Below, one piece after another: positions 17,246-30,155 of a DNA stretch of 64,000 nt. Each line of letters opens with the position of its first letter. Position 1 is the stretch's first letter. The notes beneath the pieces are model-generated. The model did no database searches and was not told the DNA's origin. It saw only the letters and a list, made by a program, of their open reading frames with translations. The position numbers and the translations under genes were made by a program. Location: the NCBI RefSeq assembly GCF_024127895.1, contig NZ_JAMYBK010000008.1, forward strand, positions 62,001 to 126,000, written 5' to 3'. This DNA comes from Pseudomonas guariconensis. GTDB taxonomy: Bacteria; Pseudomonadota; Gammaproteobacteria; Pseudomonadales; Pseudomonadaceae.

Positions 17246-19219
17246 TCAGGTCGCCGCCTTGCGCCGCCCTGACCTCGGTTTGCCGCTGACGGCCTTGGCC
17301 GAACTTCCCGCTGCCTTGCCCTTGCCAGCGCTCCTGCGCTTCTTCTTCCAGGGCGCCCCCTTGCCCCCGGCCGGTACCGCCGGGCCATTGATGGTCAGGC
17401 GCATGCCGGAGCAGCGCTGCACCAGCTTGCCCATCCACGCCGATTGCCGGGCGACGAATTCGTCCAGGCTCATCTCACCGCTCTGCACCATGTCCAGGGC
17501 TTGTTCCCAGATCGCCGTGGTGCCTGGGTCGGCGATGGCGCGGGGGACGGCGTCGATCAGGCTGAAGGCCGCCGGGGTAGCGCTCAGCGCCTTGCCGTTC
17601 TTGACCAGGTAACCGCGCTCGATCAGGCCCTGGATGATGCTGGCGCGGGTGGCCTCGGTGCCGATGCCGGTGGTTTCCTTGAGCTTCTGCTTGAGCAGTG
17701 GGTCGTCCACCAGTTTGGCGACGTTCTTCATCGCCTTGATCAGGTCGCCTTCGGTGAACGGCTTGGGGGGCTGGGTCCACAGGTCCTTGAGTTGCAGGCC
17801 GTGAACGGCGCAGTCCAGGCCTTCGTGCAGGGGGGGCAGCACCTGGGGCGGTGGCGCCTCGCGGCCTTTGGCGGGTGTCAGGGCCTCGGGCAGGGCGCGG
17901 CGCCAACCCGGCTCGACGATCTGCTTGCCCACCGCACGCAAGGCATGGCTGGCGCAGTCGAATTCGGCCTGGGTGCGGTCGTACTCGTGGTTGGGCAGGA
18001 ACTGCGCCAGGTAGCGAGCACGGACCAGGGTATAGACGGCCCGGTACTTGGGTGGCAGGCGCGCAGGGTCGCTGGCGGCGGCGGTGGGGATGATGCCGTG
18101 GTGGGCGCTTATCTTGGCGTCGTTCCAGGCCCGCGAGCGGCGTTGTGGCTCGAGATGGGGCTGCAACGGGGCGAGGCTGGCGTCGGCGCGCTGCAGGGCG
18201 GCGAGGATCGCTGGCGCCTCGCCATGCTGGCTGAGCGGCAGGTAGCCGCAGTCGCTGCGCGGGTAGGTGATCAGCTTGTGGGTTTCGTACAGGGCCTGGG
18301 CGATGTCGAGGGTTTCCTGGGCACCGAGGCCAAGCTTCTTCGAACACACTTCCTGCAGGGTGCCCAGGTCGAAGGGCAGGGGGGCCGCTTCGCGCACGCG
18401 CTCGGTGGCCACCTTGAGCACCCGCGCGCTGCCGGCCGCGTCGATGTCGGCGGCCGCTCGCTGTGCCAGGGCCTGCTTGAGGCAGCGGCCCTGGTCGTCG
18501 CAGGCGTCCTCCGGGGCGCGCCATTGGGCGTTGAAGACACTGCCGGCGTGCTCCAGCTGCACGTCGATGGCCCAGTAGGGGACTGGCACGAAGTCGGCGA
18601 TGCTACGGTCGCGGTCCACCACCAGGCGCAGGGTCGGGGTCTGCACCCGTCCTACCGGTAGTACGCCCTGGTAGCCGGACTGGCGGCCGAGCAGGGTGAA
18701 CAGGCGGCTCATGTTCATGCCGATCAGCCAGTCGGCGCGGGAGCGGCCCAGGGCCGAGTGGTACAGGTTGAAGGTCTGGTGGCCGGGCAGCAGGCGTGCC
18801 AGGGCCTTGCGGATCGAGGCGTCGTCCAGCGCCGACAGCCACAGGCGCTGGATCGGCCCACGGTAGCGGCAATGTTCGACCAGTTCGCGGGCGATCATCT
18901 CGCCTTCGCGGTCGGCGTCGGTGGCGATCACCAGCTCGCGGGCTTCGCCGAGCAGGCGCTTGACCGCCTTGAACTGGCTGGCGGTCTTGGGCTTGACCAG
19001 CATCTTCCACTGCTGCGGGATGATCGGCAGGTCGGCCAGGACCCAGCGCTTGTAGCGCTCGTCGTAGCGGTCCGGTGGTGCGGTCTCGAGCAGGTGGCCG
19101 ATGCACCAGGTCACGCAGACATCGGTACCGTGCCAGCAGCCGTCGCCCTTGCGGGTGGCGCCGAGGACCTTGGCGATGTCCTTGGCCTGGGAGGGTTTTT
19201 CGCAGAGAAAGAGGCGCAT
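17246..19219 (-). CDS. topB: DNA topoisomerase III
   Basis: 657 residues, as in other TopB proteins. Domains: Toprim at the N-terminus (LFLCEKPSQAKDIA, ATDADREGEM), then the type IA core with the active-site Tyr in ITYPRSDCGYLP (about residue 327) and GRVQTPTLRLVVDRD. The C-terminus (about 600-657) is a Lys/Arg/Gly/Ser-rich basic tail likely to bind DNA. Type IA enzyme for decatenation and processing of recombination or replication intermediates. Start set at MRLFLCEKP, four codons inside the longest frame, because the fold begins there. No operon partner; REP elements flank it on both sides. Confidence 0.97.
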   Translation of the reverse strand: MRLFLCEKPSQAKDIAKVLGATRKGDGCWHGTDVCVTWCIGHLLETAPPDRYDERYKRWVLADLPIIPQQWKMLVKPKTASQFKAVKRLLGEARELVIATDADREGEMIARELVEHCRYRGPIQRLWLSALDDASIRKALARLLPGHQTFNLYHSALGRSRADWLIGMNMSRLFTLLGRQSGYQGVLPVGRVQTPTLRLVVDRDRSIADFVPVPYWAIDVQLEHAGSVFNAQWRAPEDACDDQGRCLKQALAQRAAADIDAAGSARVLKVATERVREAAPLPFDLGTLQEVCSKKLGLGAQETLDIAQALYETHKLITYPRSDCGYLPLSQHGEAPAILAALQRADASLAPLQPHLEPQRRSRAWNDAKISAHHGIIPTAAASDPARLPPKYRAVYTLVRARYLAQFLPNHEYDRTQAEFDCASHALRAVGKQIVEPGWRRALPEALTPAKGREAPPPQVLPPLHEGLDCAVHGLQLKDLWTQPPKPFTEGDLIKAMKNVAKLVDDPLLKQKLKETTGIGTEATRASIIQGLIERGYLVKNGKALSATPAAFSLIDAVPRAIADPGTTAIWEQALDMVQSGEMSLDEFVARQSAWMGKLVQRCSGMRLTINGPAVPAGGKGAPWKKKRRSAGKGKAAGSSAKAVSGKPRSGRRKAAT

Positions 19220-19389
19220 GGCCGGAAACACTTCATGGTGACGATGGCGTCAGGATGCGCAAAACGAGGCGGGCAGGCAAGAATTATCTGTATGGGTGTA
19301 CAGTGTTCTTGCAAGCGGGTTTTTCGAGGGGCGGGAAACTGGGGCCCTTGCAGGGGCCTGTAGGAGCAACTGTCTTGTGTGGGCTGTGC

Positions 19390-19450
19390 CGGCCCTATCG
19401 CCGGCAAGCCGGCTCCCACAGGTTCTCTGCTGGGCCCTGTGGGAGCACTT
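19390..19450. repeat. REP element pair
   Basis: GCCGGC-AA-GCCGGC (19400-19413) followed by TCCCACAGG is a REP variant. A degenerate second copy (GGGCCCTGTGGGAGCAC) lies at 19432-19448. The 267-base spacer between topB and the GNAT gene is otherwise without visible genes. Confidence 0.75.
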
Positions 19451-19486
19451 TGCGTCGCGATGGTCGGCAGGGCCGGCCCTGGGGGA

Positions 19487-19921
19487 TCAGGCCAGTTCGC
19501 GGGAATCGCGCACCATGTCGACATGGGGAATGCCGGCCTCGAGGAATTCCTCGCTGACCACCCGGAACCCCAGGCGCTCGTAGAACGGTGTGGCATGCAC
19601 CTGGGCACTGAGCATCTGCTGCTTGAGGTCGCGGTTCTGCGCCTCGACGATCACCGCGCGCATCAGTGCATCGCCCACCTTCAGGCCACGCCAGTCCTTG
19701 AGCACCGAGACCCGGCCGATGGTGCCATCGGGCAGCAGGCGTGCGGTGCCGATCGGGTAGTCGCCTTCCAGGGCCAGGAAGTGCACGGCGCTCGGGTCTT
19801 CGGCGTCGAACTCCAGCTCCGGCGGCACGTGTTGCTCGGCGACGAACACCGCGCTGCGGATGCGGTGGATATCGGCGTTGTCTTTGTGCCAGTCGGCGAG
19901 GCGAACGCTGATCTTATTCAT
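19487..19921 (-). CDS. GNAT-family N-acetyltransferase (ElaA-like)
   Basis: 144 residues. The acetyl-CoA-binding motif A is seen in GRVSVLKDWRGLKVGDALM, followed by ATPFYERLGF, the usual GNAT C-terminal strand. The N-terminal IHRIRSAVFVAEQ resembles the ElaA subgroup, whose substrates are unknown. Its ATG overlaps the end of roxA by eight bases, so it is the last gene of the nudJ-mnmA-hflD-purB-roxA direction. Confidence 0.9.
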   Translation of the reverse strand: MNKISVRLADWHKDNADIHRIRSAVFVAEQHVPPELEFDAEDPSAVHFLALEGDYPIGTARLLPDGTIGRVSVLKDWRGLKVGDALMRAVIVEAQNRDLKQQMLSAQVHATPFYERLGFRVVSEEFLEAGIPHVDMVRDSRELA

Positions 19922-21080
19922 TGGCAAATCCCAGGCTTCCTTGTTTGACCAGCTGGCATACCAGCGTCAGGCCATCTTCGTCTTCCAGCCACTGTACAAG
20001 GTTTTCGATGTGCAGTGCGTCGGCGGCGCAGATCAGTTTCAGCAGCTCGCGCAGGTGGCCCGGGAGCAGGCGGCTCTGGCCGCTGGCGAACAGCAGCAGG
20101 TTGTCGTCGACTTCCGACCAGGCCAGGCGCGCGCTGGGGTTGCGGACCAGGATCGCGCCTTGTTCGAGGCTGTCGATCAGCTCTTCCTCGCTCAGTTCTT
20201 CGCCGGACACCAGCTCCGGGTAGCGCGGCTCGGTCATGAACTGGCCGAACCAGGTCAGCAGCAGACGTTCATCGCCCATGTGCTCGGCCAGCAGGGTCTT
20301 GAGGCGCTCGAGGGCATCGTGCTGGATCTGGTGCGGGTCGCTGGCAGGCTCTGCGTCTGCGTCGCTGTAGCGCTCTTCGTCCGGCAGGAACTGGCTGAGG
20401 AAGTCGGTGAAGTGGGTCAGCACTTCGGCCGCGCTCGGCGCGCGGAAGCCCACCGAGTAGGTCAGGCAGTCGTCTTCGGCCACGCCGTAGTGGGCCAGGC
20501 GCGGCGGTAGGTAGAGCATGTCGCCGGGTTCCAGGGTCCATTCGTCCTGCTGCTCGAAATCGGCGAGGATGCGCAGGTCGGCGTGGTCCAGCAGCGGGCT
20601 GTCGCTGTCGCACATCTGGCCGATCTTCCAGTTGCGCTTGCCGTGGCCCTGGAGCAGGAACACGTCGTAGTTGTCGAAGTGCGGGCCAACGCTGCCGCCG
20701 GGAGCGGCGAAGCTGATCATCACATCGTCGATACGCCAGCTGGGCAGGAAGCGGAAGTGCTCCAGCAGCTCGGCCACTTCCGGGACGAACTGGTCGACCG
20801 CCTGCACCAGCAGGGTCCAGTCACGCTCCGGCAGGGTGGCGAAGGTGTCCTCGGCGAACGGGCCGCGACGCAACTCCCAGGGGCGTTCGCCGTGCTCGAG
20901 CACCAGGCGCGACTCGACTTCTTCTTCCAGGGCCAGGCCGGCCAGCTCGTCGGGGTCGATCGGGCTTTGGAAGTCCGGGAAGGCCTGGCGCACCAGCAGG
21001 GGCTTCTTCTGCCAGTAGTCGCGCAGGAATTCGCGGGCCGTAAGGCCACCCAGCAGCTGCAGTGGAGTATCAGGATTCAT
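19914..21080 (-). CDS. roxA: Ribosomal protein uL16 arginine 3-hydroxylase (cupin/JmjC type)
   Basis: 388 residues. The Fe(II) ligands of the 2-oxoglutarate oxygenase core appear in GPHFDNYDVF (HxD) and the distal His of LAHYGV, inside a cupin domain at about 90-210. The C-terminal portion forms the dimerisation and winged-helix domain of the RoxA/YcfD family. It hydroxylates an Arg of ribosomal protein uL16. The ATG at MNPDTPLQ was chosen over a TTG two codons earlier. It follows purB after an intrinsic terminator, so it probably also has its own promoter in the 81-base spacer. Confidence 0.93.
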   Translation of the reverse strand: MNPDTPLQLLGGLTAREFLRDYWQKKPLLVRQAFPDFQSPIDPDELAGLALEEEVESRLVLEHGERPWELRRGPFAEDTFATLPERDWTLLVQAVDQFVPEVAELLEHFRFLPSWRIDDVMISFAAPGGSVGPHFDNYDVFLLQGHGKRNWKIGQMCDSDSPLLDHADLRILADFEQQDEWTLEPGDMLYLPPRLAHYGVAEDDCLTYSVGFRAPSAAEVLTHFTDFLSQFLPDEERYSDADAEPASDPHQIQHDALERLKTLLAEHMGDERLLLTWFGQFMTEPRYPELVSGEELSEEELIDSLEQGAILVRNPSARLAWSEVDDNLLLFASGQSRLLPGHLRELLKLICAADALHIENLVQWLEDEDGLTLVCQLVKQGSLGFANE

Positions 21081-21118
21081 GTTCAACCTATTGAAAAAAC
21101 GTAATTTTCGTCCGGGAA

Positions 21119-21144
21119 TAAAAACGCCCGGCCAGGCCGGGCGT
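21119..21144 (-). terminator. Intrinsic terminator after purB
   Basis: On the minus strand ACGCCCGGCC and GGCCGGGCGT form a near-perfect hairpin followed by a run of T. It lies 17 bases past the purB stop. Confidence 0.9.
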
Positions 21145-21161
21145 CGAACGCGGAGGCTGGC

Positions 21162-22660
<1,499 letters not shown>

Positions 22661-23281
22661 TTACCCCCGCATCATGTCGTACAGCTCGTTGAGCAACTTG
22701 CGCCGGCTGAACACCAGTTGCCAGCGGTGCCCGCCCAGTTGGCGCCACAGGCGCGCGGCACGGATACCGGCGAGCAGCAGGGCGCGGATCTTCGACGCAT
22801 TGCTGGCCTGCTGCAGGAAGCGCATGTCGCCATGCACCTGGATACGCTGGCGCAGGGTGCTCAGGGTGTCCTGGTACAAGGCTCCACTGGAAGCGATGAC
22901 ATTTTCGTGAACCAGGCCGAAATGGTCGGCCTGGGCCTGGATCTGCGGCAGGCGTTGGCCGATGGTGTCGAGCATGTCGCCGCGCTTGGCCAACTGGCGC
23001 TCCAGGCCCAGCATCGACAGGGCATAGCGCAGGGGTTCGCGCTGCAGGCTGCTGGGGTCGCGCTCCAGGGCGCCGACCAGGGCACGGTAGCCGTCGCGCA
23101 GGTTGAGGTCGTCGCCACCGAACACCTCCAGGGTGTCCTTGGGGTCGCGCACCAGCAGGCTGCCGAGCATGCAGCCGATGTCGGCCTCGCTGGCCTGGCC
23201 GGTACGGGCGATGCGGTCGACCAGCACCGCGGCCTGGAACACACCACCGAGGGCGACCAGTTGCTCTTGGGTACCATTCAT
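22661..23281 (-). CDS. hflD: High-frequency lysogenisation protein HflD homologue
   Basis: 206 residues, helical, without catalytic motifs; the conserved stretch [18 protein letters not shown] near the start and the position between mnmA and purB identify HflD. In E. coli it is a peripheral membrane protein that affects lambda CII; in Pseudomonas its normal role is unclear. The start overlaps the mnmA stop as ATGA, so they are translationally coupled. Confidence 0.93.
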   Translation of the reverse strand: MNGTQEQLVALGGVFQAAVLVDRIARTGQASEADIGCMLGSLLVRDPKDTLEVFGGDDLNLRDGYRALVGALERDPSSLQREPLRYALSMLGLERQLAKRGDMLDTIGQRLPQIQAQADHFGLVHENVIASSGALYQDTLSTLRQRIQVHGDMRFLQQASNASKIRALLLAGIRAARLWRQLGGHRWQLVFSRRKLLNELYDMMRG

Positions 23282-24402
23282 GCGCGTGGGCTCCAGGGCT
23301 CGGCGGTTTCGATCACACCGCCACCCAGGCACACCTCGCCGTCGTAGAACACCACCGACTGGCCCGGGGTCACGGCCCGTTGCGGCTCGTCGAACACGGC
23401 CCGGTAGCCGCTCGCGGTGCGCTCGAGCACGCAGGCCTGGTCGCCCTGGCGGTAGCGCACCTTGGCGGCGAGGCGGCGCGGGGCGGACAGGTCGACCGGG
23501 TTGACCCAGTAGATCTCCGAGGCCAGCAGGGCGCGGGAGAACAACCAGGGGTGTTCGTTGCCCTGGCCGACGACCAGCACGTTGCGCGACAGGTCCTTCT
23601 CCAGCACGTACCACGGCTCGTCGCCGGCGTCCTTCATGCCGCCGATGCCCAGGCCCTGGCGCTGGCCGATGGTGTGGTACATCAGGCCGTGGTGGCGGCC
23701 GATCACTTCGCCTTCGGTGGTCTCGATGTTGCCGGGCTGGGCCGGCAGGTACTGCTTGAGGAAGTCGCTGAAGCGGCGCTCGCCGATGAAGCAGATGCCG
23801 GTGGAGTCCTTTTTCTTGGCCGTGGCCAGGCCGTGTTTCTCGGCGATGGCGCGTACCTCGGGCTTTTCCAGTTCGCCGACCGGGAACAGGGTGCGAGCGA
23901 TTTCCTTGCCGCCGACGGCATGCAGGAAGTAGCTCTGGTCCTTGTTCGGGTCCAGGCCCTTGAGCAGTTCGGTGAGCTCGCCGGTGTCGCGGCGACGCAC
24001 GTAGTGGCCGGTGGCGATCAGGTCGGCGCCGAGCGACAGGGCGTAGTCGAGGAAGGCCTTGAACTTGATCTCGCGGTTGCAGAGGATGTCCGGGTTCGGC
24101 GTGCGGCCGGCCTTGTATTCCGCGAGGAAGTGCTCGAACACGTTGTCCCAGTATTCGGCGGCGAAGTTGGCGGTGTGCAGCGTGATGCCGATGCGGTCGC
24201 ACACGGCCTGGGCATCGGCCAGGTCTTCGCGGGCGGTGCAATATTCGGTGCCATCGTCCTCTTCCCAGTTCTTCATGAACAGACCTTCCACCTGGTAGCC
24301 CTGCTCCATGAGCAGAAGGGCGGAGACGGAAGAGTCCACGCCGCCGGACATGCCGACGATGACGCGGGTCTTGGCGGGGTCTTTGAGTGCTGGGCTGGTC
24401 AT
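23278..24402 (-). CDS. mnmA: tRNA-specific 2-thiouridylase MnmA
   Basis: 374 residues. The PP-loop [10 protein letters not shown] near residue 17 activates the uridine; the catalytic Cys residues sit in [12 protein letters not shown] and [10 protein letters not shown]. MnmA puts sulfur on U34 of Glu, Gln and Lys tRNAs, receiving it from TusE. The TusBCD and TusE genes are also in this window (56686-58067), so both ends of the relay are visible. Part of the nudJ-mnmA-hflD run. Confidence 0.98.
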   Translation of the reverse strand: MTSPALKDPAKTRVIVGMSGGVDSSVSALLLMEQGYQVEGLFMKNWEEDDGTEYCTAREDLADAQAVCDRIGITLHTANFAAEYWDNVFEHFLAEYKAGRTPNPDILCNREIKFKAFLDYALSLGADLIATGHYVRRRDTGELTELLKGLDPNKDQSYFLHAVGGKEIARTLFPVGELEKPEVRAIAEKHGLATAKKKDSTGICFIGERRFSDFLKQYLPAQPGNIETTEGEVIGRHHGLMYHTIGQRQGLGIGGMKDAGDEPWYVLEKDLSRNVLVVGQGNEHPWLFSRALLASEIYWVNPVDLSAPRRLAAKVRYRQGDQACVLERTASGYRAVFDEPQRAVTPGQSVVFYDGEVCLGGGVIETAEPWSPRA

Positions 24403-24457
24403 GGCTACCGGTTGTATCTGGGAAAAAGGCCGATTCTATCAGGCCGGGCCTCGCGCG

Positions 24458-24898
24458 TCAGTCGCGCAGCAGGTCGAGGCTGTGCAAGGGGCCTGCCAGG
24501 TAGTCGTCGATGCAGCGCGGCACCAGTTCGCTGCGCCAGCGCGTGGGGTCGGCCAGCAGCTCGTCGCGGGTCAGCCAGACGGCGCGTACGATGTCGCTGT
24601 CCAGGGCCAGCTCCGGGCGTTGGCGCACGGGGCGGGCGGCGAAGCAGATGCGCTGGTAGGTCACGCCGTTGCTCGGCGCGGTGTACAGGTAGATGCCGAC
24701 CACGCCGGTGAGCTCGACTTCCCAGGCGGTTTCCTCGAGGGTTTCGCGCAGGGCGGCCTGGGGCAGGGTCTCGTTGGCTTCCAGGTGCCCGGCGGGCTGG
24801 TTGAAGACGTGCTGGCCGGCCTTGAATTCCTCGACCATGAGGAAGCGGCCCTGGTCTTCGACGATGGTGGCGACGGTGATGTGGGGTTGCCAGGACAT
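24458..24898 (-). CDS. nudJ: Nudix phosphohydrolase NudJ
   Basis: 146 residues with a complete Nudix box: GHLEANETLPQAALRETLEETAW. Position directly upstream of mnmA is that of E. coli nudJ (ymfB), which hydrolyses thiamine pyrophosphate intermediates and nucleoside phosphates. Start at MSWQPHITVAT; the longer frames run into the palindromic repeat. No strong Shine-Dalgarno sequence is visible. Confidence 0.93.
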   Translation of the reverse strand: MSWQPHITVATIVEDQGRFLMVEEFKAGQHVFNQPAGHLEANETLPQAALRETLEETAWEVELTGVVGIYLYTAPSNGVTYQRICFAARPVRQRPELALDSDIVRAVWLTRDELLADPTRWRSELVPRCIDDYLAGPLHSLDLLRD

Positions 24899-24925
24899 GC
24901 TCGGTTTTTTCCAAAGTGGCGAGCG

Positions 24926-24989
24926 TCGAGCTGCAAGCGGCAAGAAAAAGCGGCTCGCAGGCTGCTCTCTCTTGCCGCTTGCAGCTCGA
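24926..24989. repeat. Palindromic repeat, GCAAGCGGCAAG family
   Basis: A perfect 19-base inverted repeat, arms TCGAGCTGCAAGCGGCAAG (24926-24944) and its complement (24971-24989), surrounds 26 bases starting AAAAAGCGGCTCGCAGG. It lies between nudJ and the idh terminator. The same arm sequence recurs at 27631-27773. Confidence 0.9.
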
Positions 24990-25010
24990 AACTCGAAGCT
25001 GAAAAAGCAC

Positions 25011-25035
25011 AAACCCCGGTGCGTGGCCGGGGTTT
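25011..25035 (-). terminator. Intrinsic terminator after idh
   Basis: AAACCCCGG, seven bases, CCGGGGTTT forms a perfect hairpin; on the minus strand a T-rich stretch follows. It ends the monomeric isocitrate dehydrogenase transcript. Confidence 0.85.
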
Positions 25036-25057
25036 GCGCTGTTACGTCAAGCGAACC

Positions 25058-27418
<2,361 letters not shown>

Positions 27419-27630
27419 TCAAACGGCTGGGTCGCGGTAACGGCCCAGGCTTTTTGGCCGTTGATGGCCGAGGGCGAGCCGCGTTTTTCCAAGGGTTCGC
27501 CCCAATGACCCTGCGGTCAGCGCCGGAGTATACCAAACCCTTCGGCCTAATCAGCAAGGCGAAGTGATATCGATTCACTTATAAGACCAAAGGCGTAGGA
27601 GCAATGTGGCGTGATGCCGCAGGCTCGAGG

Positions 27631-27773
27631 GGCTGCAAGCTTCAAGCTGCAAGCGGCAAGAAAAAGCGGCTATGCGGTGTGGCTGAGCTTGCGGTCGGCG
27701 CGGTTTTGGAGGCGTGCCCGTCATTGAATCCAGCGCCGATCAGCTTGCCGCTTGCAGCTTGAAGCTTGCAGCC
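27631..27773. repeat. Perfect 30-base inverted repeat (same palindromic family) in the idh/icd spacer
   Basis: The arm 27631-27660 (GGCTGCAAGCTTCAAGCTGC then AAGCGGCAAG) is repeated exactly as its reverse complement at 27744-27773, 83 bases away. The left arm is followed by AAAAAGCGGCT, as in the copy at 24926. The 560-base spacer 27284-27843 otherwise holds the two divergent promoters, for which I see no unambiguous -35/-10. Confidence 0.92.
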
Positions 27774-27843
27774 CGGAAAAGCTGGTTTAGGCTCAATGGA
27801 TCGCAGGATGTCCAATCACACTTGGCAAGCGGAGTAGTGCAGC

Positions 27844-29100
27844 ATGGGATACCAGAAAATCAAGGTTCCGGCAGAAGGCACCAAGATCACCGTCAATGCA
27901 GACCATTCGCTCAACGTTCCAGACAACCCCATCATCCCCTACATCGAGGGCGACGGCATTGGCATCGATGTCACGCCGGTGATGATCAAGGTGGTGGATG
28001 CCGCCGTGCAGAAGGCCTACGGCGGCAAGCGCAAGATCGCCTGGATGGAGGTGTATGCCGGCGAAAAAGCCACTCAGGTCTATGACCAGGACACCTGGCT
28101 GCCCCAGGAAACCCTCGACGCGGTGCGCGAGTACGTGGTGTCGATCAAGGGGCCGCTGACCACCCCGGTGGGCGGCGGCATTCGCTCGCTCAACGTGGCC
28201 CTGCGCCAGCAACTGGACTTGTATGTCTGCCTGCGTCCGGTGCTGTGGTTCCAGGGCGTGCCCAGCCCAGTGAAGAAGCCTGGCGACGTCGACATGGTGA
28301 TCTTCCGCGAGAACTCCGAGGACATCTATGCCGGCATCGAGTGGAAGGCCGGCTCGCCCGAGGCGAACAAGGTGATCAAGTTCCTCAAGGAGGAAATGGG
28401 CGTCACCAAGATCCGCTTCGACCAGAACTGCGGCATCGGCGTCAAGCCAGTCTCCGAGGAGGGCACCAAGCGCCTGGTGCGCAAGGCGTTGCAGTACGCC
28501 GTGGACAACGACCGCGAGTCGGTGACCCTGGTGCACAAGGGCAATATCATGAAGTTCACCGAAGGCGCCTTCAAGGACTGGGGCTACGAGGTGGCGCGCG
28601 ACGAGTTCAAGGCCGAGTTGCTCGATGGCGGCCCCTGGATGACGTTCAAGAACCCCAGGACTGGCCGCGACATCGTGGTCAAGGACGCCATCGCCGATGC
28701 CATGCTCCAGCAGATCCTGCTGCGCCCGGCCGAGTATGACGTGATCGCCACCCTCAACCTCAACGGCGACTACCTCTCCGACGCCCTGGCGGCGGAGGTG
28801 GGCGGCATCGGCATCGCGCCGGGGGCCAACCTGTCCGACACCGTGGCCATGTTCGAGGCGACCCATGGCACCGCGCCCAAGTACGCCGGGCAGGACAAGG
28901 TCAACCCAGGCTCGGTGATCCTCTCGGCGGAGATGATGTTGCGGCACATGGGCTGGACCGAGGCGGCCGACCTGATCATCAAGGGAACCAATGGCGCCAT
29001 CGCGGCCAAGACCGTTACCTATGACTTCGAACGCCTGATGGACGGGGCCACGCTGGTCGGCAGCTCGGGCTTCGGTGACGAGATGATCAAGCACATGTGA
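27844..29100 (+). CDS. icd: Isocitrate dehydrogenase, NADP-dependent, dimeric type
   Basis: 418 residues, E. coli Icd-like. The phosphorylation-loop Ser lies in [13 protein letters not shown] (the AceK target in enteric bacteria), substrate Arg residues and the [14 protein letters not shown] strand are present, and NLNGDYLSD and [13 protein letters not shown] near the C-terminus complete the cofactor site. TCA-cycle enzyme, cytoplasmic. The conserved Ser implies control by reversible phosphorylation if AceK is encoded elsewhere. Single-gene unit, divergent from idh. Confidence 0.98.
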   Translation: MGYQKIKVPAEGTKITVNADHSLNVPDNPIIPYIEGDGIGIDVTPVMIKVVDAAVQKAYGGKRKIAWMEVYAGEKATQVYDQDTWLPQETLDAVREYVVSIKGPLTTPVGGGIRSLNVALRQQLDLYVCLRPVLWFQGVPSPVKKPGDVDMVIFRENSEDIYAGIEWKAGSPEANKVIKFLKEEMGVTKIRFDQNCGIGVKPVSEEGTKRLVRKALQYAVDNDRESVTLVHKGNIMKFTEGAFKDWGYEVARDEFKAELLDGGPWMTFKNPRTGRDIVVKDAIADAMLQQILLRPAEYDVIATLNLNGDYLSDALAAEVGGIGIAPGANLSDTVAMFEATHGTAPKYAGQDKVNPGSVILSAEMMLRHMGWTEAADLIIKGTNGAIAAKTVTYDFERLMDGATLVGSSGFGDEMIKHM

Positions 29101-29109
29101 AGGCGCGGG

Positions 29110-29166
29110 TCGTTGGGGCTGCGTTGCAGCCCTTTCGCGACACAAGGCCGCTCCCACAGGGGCGCC
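29110..29166. repeat. Degenerate REP element
   Basis: CCCTTTCGCGACACAAGGCCGCTCCCACAGGGGC carries the usual REP flanks with a decayed core. It lies between the convergent ends of icd and cspD. Confidence 0.6.
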
Positions 29167-29214
29167 CCTAAAAACACTGGGTCAGGTTTCGTTCTAATTT
29201 AGGCAACAAATGAA

Positions 29215-29245
29215 AACCGGCCAGCCCTGCGAGGGCTGGCCGGTT
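29215..29245 (-). terminator. Intrinsic terminator after cspD
   Basis: AACCGGCCAGCCCT, GCG, AGGGCTGGCCGGTT: a perfect 14-base-pair stem; on the minus strand it is followed by TTCATTTGTT. It can act in both directions and so also close icd. Confidence 0.9.
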
Positions 29246-29274
29246 CCCGATGTGCCTGCAGAAGGCTGTGTGGA

Positions 29275-29532
29275 TCAGGCCTGGACGGTATTCGCCACAG
29301 GCTGGGCTTCGGCCTTCGCGGCCGTGGCGCCGGCACCGCAGATATTCACCGCGTGCAGGCCCTTGGGGCCCTGGACGATATCGAAGGTCACGGGCTGGCC
29401 GGCCTTGAGCGTCTTGTAGCCGTCCATCTGGATATGCGAATAGTGGGCGAACAGGTCTTCGCTCTTGCCCTCCTCATTGACGAATCCATAGCCCTTGGCA
29501 TTGTTGAACCACTTGACTTTACCGCTCGCCAT
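29275..29532 (-). CDS. cspD: Cold-shock-domain protein CspD
   Basis: 85 residues. The cold-shock domain occupies about 1-66 with RNP1 KGYGFV and RNP2 DLFAHY. A further Ala-rich tail of about 18 residues is longer than in CspA. Position divergent from clpS-clpA is that of cspD in gamma-proteobacteria. It should bind single-stranded nucleic acid; E. coli CspD inhibits replication in stationary phase. Start at MASGKVKWF; two earlier in-frame starts would add six residues that are not part of the fold. Confidence 0.93.
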   Translation of the reverse strand: MASGKVKWFNNAKGYGFVNEEGKSEDLFAHYSHIQMDGYKTLKAGQPVTFDIVQGPKGLHAVNICGAGATAAKAEAQPVANTVQA

Positions 29533-29762
29533 CCTCATGTCCCTCTGCAAAGGACTCCATCACTGGAGTATCATCCACGTCATCCGCATACGAACCATGC
29601 GAAAAAATCTGGTTGACTGCGCGGATCTTTATCGACCACGGTGGGTTCTTATTGGTTGTAACACCGTTTTGCCGATAGTCAAGGTCAGACGGCGCCCGCG
29701 CCGGGCGCGGCCTTCGCGGTCAACCCACTACCTTAACCTGTCGATATGATGAAATTCTTTCC

Positions 29763-30125
29763 ATGCATCCACTCAGCCAGATTCGACTAACATTCAATCA
29801 GGATCGCCCGCAATCTAACGAGGACGACGGCTCCGGTCTGGCGGTACAGGAAGCCAAGCCGATCCTGCAGGCGCCACCGATGTACAAGGTGGTTTTGTTC
29901 AACGATGACTACACACCGATGGATTTCGTCGTCGAAGTGCTCGAGACGTTCTTCAATCTGAACCGCGAGCTGGCGACCAAGATCATGCTGACCGTCCACA
30001 CCGAAGGGCGGGCAGTGTGCGGATTGTTTACCCGCGACATCGCCGAGACCAAGGCCATGCAGGTCAACCAATACGCCAGGGAAAGCCAGCATCCGCTACT
30101 CTGTGAAATCGAGAAGGACGGTTAA
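29763..30125 (+). CDS. clpS: ATP-dependent Clp protease adaptor ClpS
   Basis: 120 residues. The N-degron binding fold is marked by [21 protein letters not shown] and [20 protein letters not shown]. ClpS delivers proteins with N-terminal Leu, Phe, Trp or Tyr to ClpAP. The first 38 residues are a flexible leader, as usual. clpA begins 30 bases on. The start codon has only a weak Shine-Dalgarno match. A small GC hairpin (GCGCCCG CGC CGGGCGC, 29693-29709) lies in the leader. Confidence 0.97.
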   Translation: MHPLSQIRLTFNQDRPQSNEDDGSGLAVQEAKPILQAPPMYKVVLFNDDYTPMDFVVEVLETFFNLNRELATKIMLTVHTEGRAVCGLFTRDIAETKAMQVNQYARESQHPLLCEIEKDG

Positions 30126-30155
30126 TCGCCGACCACTTGGGTATGAGGTGAAGCT

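Noticed and set aside
17082-17438. 118-residue minus-strand frame in the topB/solute-binding spacer
   Set aside because: It crosses a REP element and the end of topB in another frame and resembles no protein.
27631-27773. CRISPR-like repeat
   Set aside because: The two 30-base units are inverted, not direct, and only two are present.
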